A stretch of DNA of 64,000 bases from Shewanella aestuarii. Lineage in GTDB: Bacteria > Pseudomonadota > Gammaproteobacteria > Enterobacterales > Shewanellaceae. Location of the stretch: positions 2,166,501 to 2,230,500 of the forward strand of contig NZ_CP050313.1 in the NCBI RefSeq assembly GCF_011765625.1. The letters are read 5' to 3'. The notes below the pieces were generated by a model. The model searched no databases, was not told the origin of the DNA, and worked only from the letters and a program-made list of their open reading frames with translations. Shown here piece after piece: positions 1-10,426 of this stretch; within the stretch, counting starts at the first letter, position 1; the number at the start of each line of letters is the position of its first letter. A program made the position numbers and the translations under genes.

Positions 1-749
1 AGAATAAAACCATAAAACAGCGCAAACACCACAGATAAGTGTAATCCTGAAATAGCAATTAAATGCCCTGTGCCGGTTTGCCTTAACTGTTGCCATCGTT
101 GATCGTTTATTTGCCCTTTTTCGCCAAACAATAACGCCAACAGTAAGTCACCATTGGCTAATTTCGGGCTTATAAGCTTAAATTGAGTAAGCAATTGTTG
201 TCGAAAGCTCAGCTTATGGCCTATCAACTCACCTGCCTTAATCTTGCCTTTCGCCACTATATGTCGATTAATATAATAGCGTTGCTGATTAAAACCGCCT
301 TGGTTGGCAATATTCGTTATGGGTTTAAGTTTTACATCGAGTTGCCAAATCTGACCGACTCTTACCTCAGGCGGCGTTTGCCAAGTTAAACGATAATACT
401 TATCAGCCCAAGGAAGTCGCCATAATTGCGAAACATTAAAGCTGGTTAATTTTGGTTCAATTAAGCGCACATCTGCACTTATCCAGTCGCGGTGCTCACT
501 AACAAGTGATACTATTTGCGCAGAAATTGTCGTCTTATTATTTGAAATCATCTTGGGTTGAAAATCTAAAGAATAGAAATAGATACTTAACCACCAAACC
601 GCAAACAGCACGCCACTAACACTCGGAGCTTTACGCACAAAGATAACGACAAAAAATAATAAGTAAGGTAAGCACCATTGCGCAGGTAAAACAGGCCAAA
701 GCAATGCACTTAGGCAACTAATACAGAAGCCAAAGATAAAACGATCCAT
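1..749 (-). CDS. comEC: ComEC/Rec2 DNA-uptake channel, N-terminal part (partial)
   Basis: Reading the minus strand from an ATG at 749 gives an open frame that runs off the left edge (about 249 residues). It starts MDRFIFGFCISCLSALLWPV, with hydrophobic segments in the first ~60 residues. A soluble, OB-like stretch follows, and then GTGHLIAISGLHLSVVFALF, the signature at the start of the ComEC/Rec2 competence domain. ComEC forms the inner-membrane channel that takes single-stranded DNA into the cytoplasm during transformation. The downstream membrane core and any C-terminal metallo-beta-lactamase-like domain lie outside the window. It is divergent from the DUF2062 gene with only about 30 bases between the two starts. 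The family call is firm; whether the whole gene is intact cannot be judged. Confidence 0.88.
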   Translation of the reverse strand, partial: MDRFIFGFCISCLSALLWPVLPAQWCLPYLLFFVVIFVRKAPSVSGVLFAVWWLSIYFYSLDFQPKMISNNKTTISAQIVSLVSEHRDWISADVRLIEPKLTSFNVSQLWRLPWADKYYRLTWQTPPEVRVGQIWQLDVKLKPITNIANQGGFNQQRYYINRHIVAKGKIKAGELIGHKLSFRQQLLTQFKLISPKLANGDLLLALLFGEKGQINDQRWQQLRQTGTGHLIAISGLHLSVVFALFYGFI

Positions 750-780
750 AGCGTATTAGTAAAGACAGAAACCAACCAAG

Positions 781-1284
781 ATGCCAAAAAAATTCATAGA
801 AAGATTTATGCCTGATCCTAAAGCCTTGCAAAAACATAAGTATTTGCAAGTCTTTGGCAAACTATTAGATAAGCCCAATCTATGGGCATTAAATAGAAAA
901 TCAGCTCCTGGCTCTTTTGCTGTGGGGTTATTTGTGGCTTGGATGCCAATGCCATTTCAGATGGTTGCGGCGGCAGGTTTGGCCATACTGTTTAATGTCA
1001 ATATTCCAGTGGCTGTGGCACTGGTGTGGATAACTAACCCTCTCACCATGCCTGTTATGTTTTATGCCGCCTATTTATTTGGGGCGTGGATGTTAGGTCA
1101 TCCAACGGAAAATTTTCATTTTGAAGCCAGTTGGCAATGGATTGAATCATCTTTATCGACTATAGGCCCACCCTTTTTATTAGGCTGTTTTGCGTTAGGA
1201 TTAATATCCGCACTCGTTGGTTTTTTAGTGATCAAAAGCTTGTGGCGCTATTCAATTTTATTCAAGTGGAAAAAACGTGGTTAA
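781..1284 (+). CDS. DUF2062 membrane protein
   Basis: A 167-residue protein. After a basic N-terminus it has the glycine/proline-rich membrane core typical of DUF2062: PGSFAVGLFVAWMPMPFQM, then the helix ending ITNPLTMPVMFYAAYLFGAW, and a C-terminal hydrophobic segment (LLGCFALGLISALVGFLVI). Roughly three to four membrane segments are visible. The biochemical role of the family is not established, so none is assigned. It is divergent from comEC and convergent with the small gene to its right, whose stop codon it overlaps by a few bases. Confidence 0.82.
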   Translation: MPKKFIERFMPDPKALQKHKYLQVFGKLLDKPNLWALNRKSAPGSFAVGLFVAWMPMPFQMVAAAGLAILFNVNIPVAVALVWITNPLTMPVMFYAAYLFGAWMLGHPTENFHFEASWQWIESSLSTIGPPFLLGCFALGLISALVGFLVIKSLWRYSILFKWKKRG

Positions 1285-1532
1285 TGCCTTTCGTTGCTCC
1301 CGATGTAACGATAGTAAAGCCACATAAATAAATGTACCGCTAATAACCCACTAAAAGCACAGCAAAAAAATAATAATGCGATAGACTTAACATCAGTCGC
1401 ATTATCCACAAACAGGTGAAACCATAATGGCCAACCTACAACACTCAATAATGCGAGTTGGGCCATGCAGCGATAGCAGCGACCTAGTTTTTGACGAAAT
1501 ATTGATTCTTCGCATTGAGTACAACGCATCAT
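1281..1532 (-). CDS. DUF3624 small membrane protein with Cys pairs
   Basis: A small protein beginning MMRCTQCEESIFRQKLGRCYRC: two CxxC pairs that look like a zinc-ribbon or metal-binding knuckle, followed by two hydrophobic segments (LALLSVVGWPLWFHLFV and IALLFFCCAFSGLLAVHLFM). This fits the DUF3624 family of Shewanella and Vibrio; function unknown. The frame is open from a TTG at 1568, but I prefer the ATG at 1532 (83 residues) because the extra N-terminus is not family-like and GAGAAAG lies upstream of that ATG. The gene converges on the DUF2062 gene and overlaps its end. Confidence 0.72.
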   Translation of the reverse strand: MMRCTQCEESIFRQKLGRCYRCMAQLALLSVVGWPLWFHLFVDNATDVKSIALLFFCCAFSGLLAVHLFMWLYYRYIGSNERH

Positions 1533-1588
1533 TGATTTCACTTTCTCATTTGGCAAATCAGGAGACAAATTACCTAGAGTTTTATTAG

Positions 1589-2830
1589 CTATCGACCGGC
1601 TAATGCTGCAGCTGGGGCTATTTTAGTGGCTTTCCATGCAGGATATAAGGTCGCGATCAGGCTCATCACTAATCCCAAGCTCACCACAAATATCACATCA
1701 TTTTGTTGCAATTGTGATGGCAAAAAGTCAATAAAATAAATATCTGAATCTAAAAAGTGAACCCCAAATATAGATTCCACACCCTTGGCAATTGCGCTTA
1801 AATTAACGGCAACAACAACCCCAATGATGCCGCCTAAACTACATCCTAATAGACCATTTAAGCCGCCCTGCATCACAAAAATGGCCATCACGGCACTTCG
1901 CTTTAAACCCATGGTCATTAAGATTGCGATTTCAGAGGCTTTATCTCTCACAGCCATCACTAAGGTTGACACAATATTAAAACAGGCCACGGCGATCACC
2001 AATGCCAGCACTAAATACATCACCATTCGTACCAGTTGAATGTCTTGATATAAGTGTCCCTGGGATCTTGTCCAATCATTTAAATATAAATATTCACTCT
2101 GGGCATAACCTAAATCTCTAATGATTTGTGGTGCGCTAAAGACATTATCCACCTGAATCCGCAAACCACTGACTCCAGTACCAAGGTCAAGTAGTTCGCT
2201 CAAATAGCCGATGGGTACATAGGCTTGAGTTGATTCGATTTCTCCTCCGAGATCATAAACGCCGCTGACCACAAAACGGTGACTTTTAGCTGCAGATAAA
2301 CGGCTGTTATCAGCAGCTGGGGTATACATGGCTAAGGTATCGCCTACCTCTAACTGCAATTTATTAAGTAGACTTCGCCCAAGTACAATATGATTATCGA
2401 CACCTTGCAGTGACCGCCACGATGCTTCATTCATATACTGAGCAATGCTAGAAACATTAGGCTCATGCTGAACATCAATACCGTTTACTACGATGCCTTG
2501 AAAACCACCGGGCTTTTGCACCAACCCTTGCAAACGAATAAAAGGGGCGACACCGGTGATATTAGGTATATTCTGCGCACTATTAGCAATAGCCTGCCAA
2601 TCTTGAATGGGCTCATTAACCCCCACGAGCTCACCATGAGATATCACCCCAAGTAAGCGATTTTGTAACTCTTTCTCAAAACCATTCATCGCAGATAATA
2701 CAATAATCAGCACCGCCACGCCCAATGCGATACCTGCGGTTGATGCAAACGAGATAAAGCCAATAAAACCATTAGACTGCCTAGCGCGATAAAAGCGCCA
2801 ACCGATCAGCAAAGGTAACCATTTACTCAT
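1589..2830 (-). CDS. lolE: Lipoprotein-releasing system permease LolE
   Basis: A 413-residue inner-membrane subunit of LolCDE, the ABC machine that extracts outer-membrane lipoproteins from the inner membrane and passes them to LolA. It has an N-terminal membrane helix (about residues 22-48, [20 protein letters not shown]), a large periplasmic domain (about 50-260), then three C-terminal membrane helices in the FtsX-like domain. LolC and LolE are homologous; this is called LolE from its position after lolD and its [13 protein letters not shown] segment. It is the last gene of lolC-lolD-lolE; its ATG overlaps the lolD stop (ATGA). No clear terminator is seen after it. Confidence 0.93.
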   Translation of the reverse strand: MSKWLPLLIGWRFYRARQSNGFIGFISFASTAGIALGVAVLIIVLSAMNGFEKELQNRLLGVISHGELVGVNEPIQDWQAIANSAQNIPNITGVAPFIRLQGLVQKPGGFQGIVVNGIDVQHEPNVSSIAQYMNEASWRSLQGVDNHIVLGRSLLNKLQLEVGDTLAMYTPAADNSRLSAAKSHRFVVSGVYDLGGEIESTQAYVPIGYLSELLDLGTGVSGLRIQVDNVFSAPQIIRDLGYAQSEYLYLNDWTRSQGHLYQDIQLVRMVMYLVLALVIAVACFNIVSTLVMAVRDKASEIAILMTMGLKRSAVMAIFVMQGGLNGLLGCSLGGIIGVVVAVNLSAIAKGVESIFGVHFLDSDIYFIDFLPSQLQQNDVIFVVSLGLVMSLIATLYPAWKATKIAPAAALAGR

Positions 2831-3531
2831 GCATCAGTCCCTACTACATCCTGCAAAACACCGTCTTTCATGGTTAATTGTCTATCCATTTTTGCGGCCA
2901 ATTTATGATCATGGGTCACAACCACAAAGGCGGTACCAAATTGCTGTGCTAATTCTCTGATCAGTTCATACACAGCATCGCCACTGTTAGCATCTAAATT
3001 ACCTGTTGGCTCATCAGCTAAAACCAGTTTCGGTTGATTAATCAATGCTCTGGCAATCGCCACTCGTTGACGCTCCCCCCCAGACAACTGCGCAGGAATA
3101 TGCGCTAACCTATGGCCTAACCCCACCCGCTCTAACAAAAGTTTGGCATCTGCTAGAGTCTGTTGCTTATTTTTACCTTGAATAAAGGCGGGCATGGCAA
3201 CATTTTCAAGGGCACTGAACTCGGGCAAAAGGTGGTGAAACTGATAAATAAAGCCTAAGTCTTGATTACGTAACTCAGCTTGGCGAGCAGAAGACAATTG
3301 ATAAATATCTTCGCCGTCCAGCAATACTTGTCCATCACTTGGAGTATCTAAGGTGCCCATTAAATGTAACAAGGTACTTTTGCCAGAACCTGAACTGCCA
3401 ACAATCGCCAATTGCTCACCTTTAAAAACCTCTAAGTTGACATCTTTAAGCACTTGGGTGGTGACATCACCATCATGATATTGTTTGCTAACATGCTTTA
3501 CTTGCAATAAAAGCTGTTGATTTTGAATCAT
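2827..3531 (-). CDS. lolD: Lipoprotein-releasing ABC ATPase LolD
   Basis: A 234-residue ATPase that powers lipoprotein release by LolCE. The Walker A motif is GSSGSGKST (about residues 41-49), the Q-loop region is [13 protein letters not shown], the ABC signature is [15 protein letters not shown], the Walker B is [12 protein letters not shown], and the switch His lies in [10 protein letters not shown]. All catalytic motifs are present and length is normal. It sits between lolC and lolE and overlaps both (one base with lolC, four with lolE), so translation is probably coupled. Confidence 0.96.
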   Translation of the reverse strand: MIQNQQLLLQVKHVSKQYHDGDVTTQVLKDVNLEVFKGEQLAIVGSSGSGKSTLLHLMGTLDTPSDGQVLLDGEDIYQLSSARQAELRNQDLGFIYQFHHLLPEFSALENVAMPAFIQGKNKQQTLADAKLLLERVGLGHRLAHIPAQLSGGERQRVAIARALINQPKLVLADEPTGNLDANSGDAVYELIRELAQQFGTAFVVVTHDHKLAAKMDRQLTMKDGVLQDVVGTDA

Positions 3532-4775
3532 TATTCGTATCTCAATGCGGTAGCGGGTTGAACCTTAGCGGCTCTCAGTGCTGGGTATATGGTAGCGATT
3601 AGGGTAATCAATAAGGTGCCAACAACAATAATCACTAACTGGCTAATCGATAATTGCACCGGCAAAATTTGTCCTGCGCCTAAAATAGACACGCCTAAAG
3701 TATTAAGTATGCTGTTTAAATTTAAGGTTAATATCACCCCAAAAATTGTTCCGAATGACAAGCCCAATAAGGCATTTAATGAGCCCTGAACAATAAAAAT
3801 ATTCATCACTGACGTAGTAGTTAATCCTTGGGTTTTCAGTACAGCAACATCAGTGGTTTTATCCACAACCATCATGACTAAGGCTGACACGATATTAAAC
3901 GCCGCCACCGCCACAATTAAACTGAGCATCAGTGACATCATGTTTTTTTCCATTTTAACCGCAGCGAATAAGTGACCAAAATCATCACGCCAGTCACGCG
4001 CGGTTACCTTTATCCCATGCTGGTTAAAGTTTTCAATCACTTTAGGGCCAATTTGTGCCGCTTTAAATGGGTCGTCTAAATACACTCTTAATTCTGAAAT
4101 TTCCTCAGGGCTTTGTCGCATCAATTTACGCGCGTCTTGATAATGCACATAAGCTACAGTTCCATCGACTTGCGATCCCATTTCAAACACGCCTGCAACG
4201 ACAAATTTACGTTGACTAGGTACAGGGCCAAATGGGGAGTAAACCACACCATCACCACTGAGTAAGCGGATTTTATCACCCACTCTAACATTCAATTTAC
4301 GTGCAAGCTCACTGCCTAACACAATGGCATAGCTATCCGCAGTTAATTCATCAAAAGCATTCGAATAGGTATGAGAAATGATCGGCGATAACCCTTGCTC
4401 TAACTCAGGATAAACCCCAAAAACCTGCGCAGCAGCAATATTGGCCGCTGATTGCAACATACCTTGAGTCGTAGCAGACGGAACTACCCCTAATATCTCG
4501 CTTTTAAGATCTTTTTCTTGATGCAGTAAGCGTATTTGTTGTTGCCAATCTTCGAAGCCAGACTCATGCAATATTGTTAATTGCGGCACTGCGCCTAAAA
4601 TCCGATTTTTCAACTGTCCTTCGAGCCCGTTCATGACCGAGCTAACGACAATCAGAGCACACACGCCTAAAAAAATCCCTGTAACAGCAAAAAAGGTAAT
4701 AAATGACGCAAACGCATTAGCTTTACGAGATCGCCAATATCGAAATCCGACATATAAAGAAAATCTAAAATTCAT
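3531..4775 (-). CDS. lolC: Lipoprotein-releasing system permease LolC
   Basis: A 414-residue membrane subunit of the Lol exporter, first gene of the operon. The N-terminus ([20 protein letters not shown], then [20 protein letters not shown]) is the first membrane helix. A periplasmic domain follows (about residues 50-265), then three helices of the FtsX-like domain, ending with [20 protein letters not shown]. LolC carries the hook that recruits LolA, while LolE binds the lipoprotein; that division is known from the family and is not read from this sequence. The promoter should lie in 4776-4931, between this gene and the divergent PilZ-type gene. Confidence 0.93.
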   Translation of the reverse strand: MNFRFSLYVGFRYWRSRKANAFASFITFFAVTGIFLGVCALIVVSSVMNGLEGQLKNRILGAVPQLTILHESGFEDWQQQIRLLHQEKDLKSEILGVVPSATTQGMLQSAANIAAAQVFGVYPELEQGLSPIISHTYSNAFDELTADSYAIVLGSELARKLNVRVGDKIRLLSGDGVVYSPFGPVPSQRKFVVAGVFEMGSQVDGTVAYVHYQDARKLMRQSPEEISELRVYLDDPFKAAQIGPKVIENFNQHGIKVTARDWRDDFGHLFAAVKMEKNMMSLMLSLIVAVAAFNIVSALVMMVVDKTTDVAVLKTQGLTTTSVMNIFIVQGSLNALLGLSFGTIFGVILTLNLNSILNTLGVSILGAGQILPVQLSISQLVIIVVGTLLITLIATIYPALRAAKVQPATALRYE

Positions 4776-4931
4776 AAAAAATAGTCATCCGTTGCTCTTT
4801 ATCAAGCGTATATTGGCAGACTGAACCAGTGGAAATACATATTAGCAGCTCCGTTTAGGCTTATGACTTGCTAAATCATCAAGTTGGGCACGATAATAGG
4901 GGTATTAATTTGATAAATAAAGAGGCAAACC

Positions 4932-5582
4932 TTGTTAACAGACAGCAATTCTTACTTTAGCGTGCCTCATGAGTTTAACGTTTATCTTGAACCATGGGAT
5001 AAACGCTTGCCATTACCCAATGACGATCAACTGAGACAGATGCAATCGACTGGGCTTAAATTGCTTTCTGAAGTCAAGGCATTAGAAGCCAATTGCCTGC
5101 TGCAACTGCGACAACTCGATTCTGAGACCAAAGCCATTGTTGACTTTTTAAAACTTCAATCACGAAAAATTGATTTAGTTTTACAACATGTCATTGAAAA
5201 AGAAGCGCAATCAGGGATTCAATATAAAGGCTACCAGTTTGGTGGCAGTGGCTTAAGTGTTATGTCAGATAAACCTTTCAATATTGGTGATCTGTTCAAA
5301 GCACATATTTACCTTCACAATGAAGTGGTTGCCGTTTTATGTATTTGTGAAGTGACGCAATCTTCTTTACGACCAATACCACCATCGAGCACGCATAAAA
5401 CAAGTTCAAGCCACATTTCGCCAGATAATTTCAGTGCTAAGGAGCCGGCTGAGCAGTGGCAAACAGAACTCGCTTTCAATCAAATATTGGATGAAGATGT
5501 CGAGCAGCTCGTTAAAGCTAGCTTAACTGTGCAACAAAAAATGCTCAAACTGCGTAAACAACATCGCAAAGACACCTTATAA
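4932..5582 (+). CDS. PilZ-type domain protein (probable c-di-GMP effector)
   Basis: A 216-residue cytoplasmic protein with no membrane segment. The first ~100 residues are helical and charged; about residues 95-165 (IQYKGYQFGGSGLSVMSDKP, FNIGDLFKAHIYLH) resemble the beta-barrel of PilZ-like proteins that sit before mfd in Shewanella. The canonical RxxxR and D/NxSxxG c-di-GMP motifs are only partly recognisable (GGSGLSV), so nucleotide binding is uncertain. The start is TTG at 4932, supported by AGAGG at 4921-4925 six bases upstream; no in-frame ATG gives a better start. It lies just before mfd. Confidence 0.6.
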   Translation: MLTDSNSYFSVPHEFNVYLEPWDKRLPLPNDDQLRQMQSTGLKLLSEVKALEANCLLQLRQLDSETKAIVDFLKLQSRKIDLVLQHVIEKEAQSGIQYKGYQFGGSGLSVMSDKPFNIGDLFKAHIYLHNEVVAVLCICEVTQSSLRPIPPSSTHKTSSSHISPDNFSAKEPAEQWQTELAFNQILDEDVEQLVKASLTVQQKMLKLRKQHRKDTL

Positions 5583-5612
5583 TTTTTTAAATCAAAACAA
5601 GTTATTAATTAA

Positions 5613-8600
5613 ATGAAGCAATTTAATGTTATCGCGCCACCCAGTGTCAAAAAAGGCCAACAACTTCAAACCTTAGCCACACTAGGGGGAGTTTCTCAAG
5701 CACTCACCATCGCCAATTTGATTAAACAGCACTCAGGCACCAGTCTTATTGTCACTCACGATACCCCCAGCGCATTAACCCTAGAAGCCGAGTTAAGTTA
5801 TTTATTAGCCAATCACCCCGTCAATGTGTGTTTATTTCCTGATCGTGAAACGCTTCCTTACGACAATTTTTCACCGCATCAAGATTTAATATCTCAACGA
5901 TTAGAGTCATTAGCGCAAATTAGCCAGAGCTCGCACAATGTGGTTATTGTGCCAGTCAACACCCTAATGGTTCGCTTACCGCCAAAATCGTTTTTAACCG
6001 CAAATGTCATGATCCTAAAAAAAGGTGACATTTATGGATTAAGTCAGGTACGCCAACATTTAACCGACACAGGTTACCATGTTGTCGACCAAGTATACGA
6101 ACACGGTGAGTTTGCTATTCGCGGTTCAATTATTGATATTTTTCCTACGGGTTCAAAACAGCCATTGCGGATAGAATTGTTTGACGACGAAGTCGAATCT
6201 ATTCGCTTTTTTGATGTTGATAGCCAGCGTTCAGGCATGGCGCTCGACCAAATTCGCATGTTGCCAGCGAAAGAATTTCCTACCGACAGTGCAGCCATTG
6301 AAGGTTTCAGACAACGCTATCGTCGCCGCTTTGAAGTGATTTCAAAAGAACCTGAATCCGTCTACCAGCTGGTCAGTCGTAACTTAATGCCTGCAGGGAT
6401 TGAAAATTATCTGCCATTATTCTTTGATGAAACGGCTAGCTTGTTTGATTACCTACCAGAACAAAGCCAATTAATCACCCTTGGTGATATTGAAAAGTCG
6501 TGTCAGCAACACCTAGACGAAATACATACTCGCTATGAAGATCGCCGAGTCGACCCACTGCGGCCTTTACTTGAACCCAAAGAGCTATACCTATTAAGCG
6601 ATCAACTGTTTAGCGCCTTCAAACCCATGCAGCGCAGCCAACTCATTAATCTACCGCTTAATGAAGCCAAACAAGTTGATATTGATGCTTTACCAAAACA
6701 TGCATTAAGCGCCAAAGCCACAGCGCTTCCTGATATCAACGCGAATCACAAATTAAAACAGCCGCTACTCGCGCTTAAAGAATTCAGTCAAACACAACAG
6801 CAAATATTGTTTGTGGCAGAATCTGAAGGGCGACGGGAGGCATTGCTTGAACTATTCGCCAAAATTGATATTAAGCCTAAATTATTTAAGCACTTAGATG
6901 ATTACCTTAGCGGCAAAGATCCAATTGGTTTATTAGTATCGCCTTTGTCTCGTGGGGCACTAATCGATATTGAGCCAAAGGGCAATGTCAGTGTTATTTG
7001 TGAAACCGAGTTGTTCGGTCATCGGATTTCGCAGCAACGACGCCGCGAAAAACAAAAACAAGTCAGTTCTGATGTTTTAGTCAAAAACTTAGCAGAATTA
7101 AGGGTTGGCCAACCCATAGTGCATTTAGAGCATGGGGTTGCGCTTTACCAAGGCTTAGAAACTCTTGATACCGGAGGCTTAGTCGCTGAATACTTAAAAC
7201 TTGAATATGCCGGTGGCGACAAATTATACGTACCTGTGTCATCTTTGCATTTAATCAGCCGTTATAGTGTAGGCAATGAAGAAACCACCCAACTGAATAA
7301 GTTAGGAAACGAAACTTGGGCAAAAGCCAAGAAAAAGGCCATTGAACGCATTCGAGACGTCGCTGCAGAGTTACTGGATGTGTATGCCAGACGTCAAGCA
7401 CGACCAGGTGAGGCCTTAAGCCTTGATAAAGAAGAATATGCTGTATTTGCGCAAGCTTTTCCGTTTGAAGAAACTGTGGATCAAGAAACTGCCATTGATG
7501 CCGTTCTAACCGATTTACAAGCGCCAATGGCAATGGATCGCTTAGTGTGCGGAGATGTCGGCTTTGGTAAAACCGAAGTCGCAATGCGCGCAGCCTTTGT
7601 TGCCGTCAATGCCGGCAAGCAAGTCGTCGTATTAGTGCCTACCACCTTGCTTGCCCAGCAACATTTTGAAAACTTCAAAGACCGTTTTGCCGATTGGCCT
7701 GTCGTGATTGAGGTTATGTCACGCTTTCGTACCAGCAAAGAGCAAAATCAAGTACTAGACTCACTGCAAGAAGGTAAAGTCGATATTATAATTGGCACCC
7801 ACAAGTTACTGTCTTCAGAAGCTAAATTTGATAATTTAGGCTTATTAATTATTGATGAAGAACATCGCTTTGGTGTTCGTCAAAAAGAAAAAATCAAAGC
7901 CCTACGAGCCAATGTCGATATTTTAACTTTAACTGCTACACCTATTCCCAGAACGCTTAATATGGCGATGTCGGGAATGCGTGATTTATCCATCATAGCC
8001 ACCCCACCCGCTAAGCGACTTGCGGTAAAAACCTTTGTGCGTGAATATGATAAAGCCACAGTTAAAGAAGCCATATCCCGTGAGATTTTACGTGGTGGTC
8101 AGGTATATTATTTACATAATAACGTCGAAACCATTGAAAAAGCGGCACAAGATATACGTGATTTACTGCCAGAAGCTCGAGTGGTAACCGCCCATGGTCA
8201 AATGCGCGAACGCGATCTTGAAAAGGTCATGTCAGATTTTTATCATCAACGCTTCAATGTATTAGTGTGTACCACCATCATTGAAACCGGTATTGACGTA
8301 CCCAGTGCCAACACTATTTTAATCCACCGCGCTGATATGTTTGGCCTAGCCCAATTACATCAACTACGTGGTCGTGTGGGTCGATCTCACCATCAAGCCT
8401 ATGCGTATTTGATGACTCCTCACCCAAAACGAATGACATCCGATGCACGTAAACGCTTAGAAGCCATAGACGCATTAGAAGATTTAGGTGCAGGATTCTT
8501 ATTGGCTACTCAAGATTTAGAAATTCGTGGTGCGGGTGAATTACTTGGCGATGAGCAAAGCGGCCATATCAGTAAAATTGGTTTCAGTTTGTATATGGAA

Positions 8601-9122
8601 TTGCTTGAATCGGCAGTAAAATCTCTAAAACAAGGTAAAGAGCCATCACTGGCCAATATGTTAAATGCAATTTGCGATATCGATTTACGCATACCCGCAT
8701 TGTTACCTGAAGACTATGTCGGTGATGTCAACATGCGTTTATCCTTGTATAAGCGTATTGCGAATTGTCATACTGAATCTATGGTTGATGAGCTCAAAGT
8801 CGAATTTATTGATCGCTTTGGAATGCTGCCAGATCAAACCCGCAATCTGATGGATTTAACCGTATTTAAGCATCAGGCAACTAGTTTGGGTTTACAAAAA
8901 ATTGAAATGCATGCAAAAGGTGGCAGTATTGAATTTGGTGAACATCACCAGATAGATCCAATGTTTATTATCGATTTATTGCAAAAGCAGCCACAAATCT
9001 ATCGAATGGATGGCCCAAATAAGTTAAAGTTCACCATTCCAACTGAAACAAGTAAAGACAGATTAGCATTACTAAAAACCTTACTTGAGCAGCTTGCAAA
9101 ACATCAAACTGGAGAGCAATAG
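5613..9122 (+). CDS. mfd: Transcription-repair coupling factor Mfd
   Basis: A 1169-residue ATPase that removes RNA polymerase stalled at lesions and recruits UvrA. The order of domains is normal: a UvrB-like N-terminal module (about 1-340), an RNA-polymerase interaction domain (around 480-560, including VHLEHGVALYQGL), a RecG-like translocase (about 590-950) with Walker A GDVGFGKTEVAMRAAF, the DEEH box (IIDEEHRFGV) and motif VI (QLRGRVGRS), and a C-terminal D7 domain. Length is within the usual range. The next gene, csiV, overlaps its stop by one base. Confidence 0.97.
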   Translation: MKQFNVIAPPSVKKGQQLQTLATLGGVSQALTIANLIKQHSGTSLIVTHDTPSALTLEAELSYLLANHPVNVCLFPDRETLPYDNFSPHQDLISQRLESLAQISQSSHNVVIVPVNTLMVRLPPKSFLTANVMILKKGDIYGLSQVRQHLTDTGYHVVDQVYEHGEFAIRGSIIDIFPTGSKQPLRIELFDDEVESIRFFDVDSQRSGMALDQIRMLPAKEFPTDSAAIEGFRQRYRRRFEVISKEPESVYQLVSRNLMPAGIENYLPLFFDETASLFDYLPEQSQLITLGDIEKSCQQHLDEIHTRYEDRRVDPLRPLLEPKELYLLSDQLFSAFKPMQRSQLINLPLNEAKQVDIDALPKHALSAKATALPDINANHKLKQPLLALKEFSQTQQQILFVAESEGRREALLELFAKIDIKPKLFKHLDDYLSGKDPIGLLVSPLSRGALIDIEPKGNVSVICETELFGHRISQQRRREKQKQVSSDVLVKNLAELRVGQPIVHLEHGVALYQGLETLDTGGLVAEYLKLEYAGGDKLYVPVSSLHLISRYSVGNEETTQLNKLGNETWAKAKKKAIERIRDVAAELLDVYARRQARPGEALSLDKEEYAVFAQAFPFEETVDQETAIDAVLTDLQAPMAMDRLVCGDVGFGKTEVAMRAAFVAVNAGKQVVVLVPTTLLAQQHFENFKDRFADWPVVIEVMSRFRTSKEQNQVLDSLQEGKVDIIIGTHKLLSSEAKFDNLGLLIIDEEHRFGVRQKEKIKALRANVDILTLTATPIPRTLNMAMSGMRDLSIIATPPAKRLAVKTFVREYDKATVKEAISREILRGGQVYYLHNNVETIEKAAQDIRDLLPEARVVTAHGQMRERDLEKVMSDFYHQRFNVLVCTTIIETGIDVPSANTILIHRADMFGLAQLHQLRGRVGRSHHQAYAYLMTPHPKRMTSDARKRLEAIDALEDLGAGFLLATQDLEIRGAGELLGDEQSGHISKIGFSLYMELLESAVKSLKQGKEPSLANMLNAICDIDLRIPALLPEDYVGDVNMRLSLYKRIANCHTESMVDELKVEFIDRFGMLPDQTRNLMDLTVFKHQATSLGLQKIEMHAKGGSIEFGEHHQIDPMFIIDLLQKQPQIYRMDGPNKLKFTIPTETSKDRLALLKTLLEQLAKHQTGEQ

Positions 9123-10144
9123 TGCTTCGTAAAATCGCGATGACAGTAACAGCATTAGGCATACTGTCGACTACAATACCAGTCCAAGCATCAACTTGGT
9201 TTGAAGTTGAAATGTTCATTTTTGAGCGTCAAAACAATTCCACGGAGCAATGGCCAGATACACCTGCTGCGAAAGTGGATAATCGAGCCATTGACTTTAT
9301 CACGCCACTTATCAGCACAGACATAACTGGTGTAGCGGCTAGCTTAAACGGCTGCACCTCGAATGATTGGTCATTAGCGCAGCAATCTGATTGTGGTGAC
9401 AACTTAACCAGTAGCAAAGTAAGAAGCCACCCTAGTCAAGTTCCCTTCAGTATTGCCGCCACTCAGCCCAATAAAGCTTATTTGGGAGATGGGCCAACAT
9501 TACTTGCCCAAAGCCAGAGCCAATTTGCAGATATTATAAAAACCGTCAGTAGAGAATCGAATATTAAACCTTTAATTCATCTTACTTGGCAACAAAACAT
9601 GCAAGGGCGACGCAATGCTAAACCAGTACGCATTTTTGCTGGTAAGGATTTTTCTAATGAATATGACTATCATGGTCAGCGTGTCACCACACAGAAAAAT
9701 AACCAGCCAAGCATTGATTTAACGGTTAATGAGTTTGCAAGCCTTGGAAACCTGTTTGAAACTGAACAAACAAAACCGGTTTGGGAGTTAGATGGCACCA
9801 TTAATATTTATCTAAGCCATTATTTATATATTGAAAATAATTTTGCATTGCGTAAAGAAACGCAAAAAATGCTTGAGACAAATAAAACAGAATTTAATCA
9901 ATATGACGCATTAAATACACAAGTTGAAAAGTCAATGCAGCCCTATTTACAAGCGATACCGTTAAAACAAAACCGCAGGGTTCGTAGTGGTGAATTGCAT
10001 TATTTTGACCACCCTAAAATGGGCATTGTGATGCAAATTAGGAAAATGGAACAACCCACCATGGCAAGACCGATTGATTTAGGGGAAAAGTCAGCAACAC
10101 ACTCTCAAAATCAACAAATTGAAAGCCAAACTTACTTACCCTAA
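9122..10144 (+). CDS. csiV: CsiV family peptidoglycan-binding protein
   Basis: A 340-residue secreted protein. A Sec signal (about residues 1-23, ending PVQAS) precedes STWFEVEMFIFERQ, the typical start of the CsiV family. In Vibrio cholerae CsiV binds peptidoglycan and is needed for LpoA/PBP1a-dependent wall synthesis; that role is carried over from the family. The start is GTG at 9122, overlapping the mfd stop, with GGAGAG about six bases upstream. It is followed by a strong terminator at 10191-10216, so it ends the mfd transcript. Confidence 0.82.
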   Translation: MLRKIAMTVTALGILSTTIPVQASTWFEVEMFIFERQNNSTEQWPDTPAAKVDNRAIDFITPLISTDITGVAASLNGCTSNDWSLAQQSDCGDNLTSSKVRSHPSQVPFSIAATQPNKAYLGDGPTLLAQSQSQFADIIKTVSRESNIKPLIHLTWQQNMQGRRNAKPVRIFAGKDFSNEYDYHGQRVTTQKNNQPSIDLTVNEFASLGNLFETEQTKPVWELDGTINIYLSHYLYIENNFALRKETQKMLETNKTEFNQYDALNTQVEKSMQPYLQAIPLKQNRRVRSGELHYFDHPKMGIVMQIRKMEQPTMARPIDLGEKSATHSQNQQIESQTYLP

Positions 10145-10188
10145 AAGATTGCATCATTAAATGCGCTTTAAGCAATTTATTTAGTACA

Positions 10189-10386
10189 TTAACCGGAGCC
10201 AAGACTCCGGTTTTTCATTTTAAAGAGCCATAAAAAAGCGGCCATCCATGATGACCGCCTGCAAAAATGCAATAAAGAGTAAAATATGACTTTAATAGAC
10301 AGCACTATAGTCGCATCTAAAATGCCATCTGCAACAATTTGTATCACGTCATTGGAATGTTTACCAATACTTGTGCATAACAGCAA
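10189..10386 (-). CDS. Possible small membrane peptide (doubtful)
   Basis: A 65-codon minus-strand frame in the 280-base gap between csiV and nagZ. Its middle (DGILDATIVLSIKVIFYSLL) could be a membrane segment. Against it, the frame runs straight through the minus-strand terminator hairpin at 10232-10258, and no good ribosome-binding site is seen before the start. I do not recognise the sequence. It may only be an open stretch of the nagZ 3' region. It is recorded because nothing else explains the spacing between nagZ and that terminator. Confidence 0.2.
   Translation of the reverse strand: MLLCTSIGKHSNDVIQIVADGILDATIVLSIKVIFYSLLHFCRRSSWMAAFLWLFKMKNRSLGSG
10191..10216 (+). terminator. Rho-independent terminator after csiV
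   Basis: The arms AACCGGAG (10191-10198) and CTCCGGTT (10205-10212) form a perfect 8-bp GC-rich stem with a six-base loop, followed by a run of T to 10215. Confidence 0.9.
10232..10258 (-). terminator. Minus-strand rho-independent terminator
   Basis: On the minus strand GCGGTCATC (10258-10250) pairs with GATGGCCGC (10246-10238) through nine base pairs including one G-U, with an ATG loop, followed by six T (10237-10232). It lies about 170 bases beyond the end of nagZ and is the likely end of the nagZ transcript. Confidence 0.75.
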
Positions 10387-10426
10387 ATTAAGTGTCTAAA
10401 AAAACAGCAAACCATGCTACATACTA

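Noticed and set aside
183..389. Plus-strand open frame at the left edge
   Set aside because: It is antisense to comEC, which is clear from the competence motif on the minus strand.
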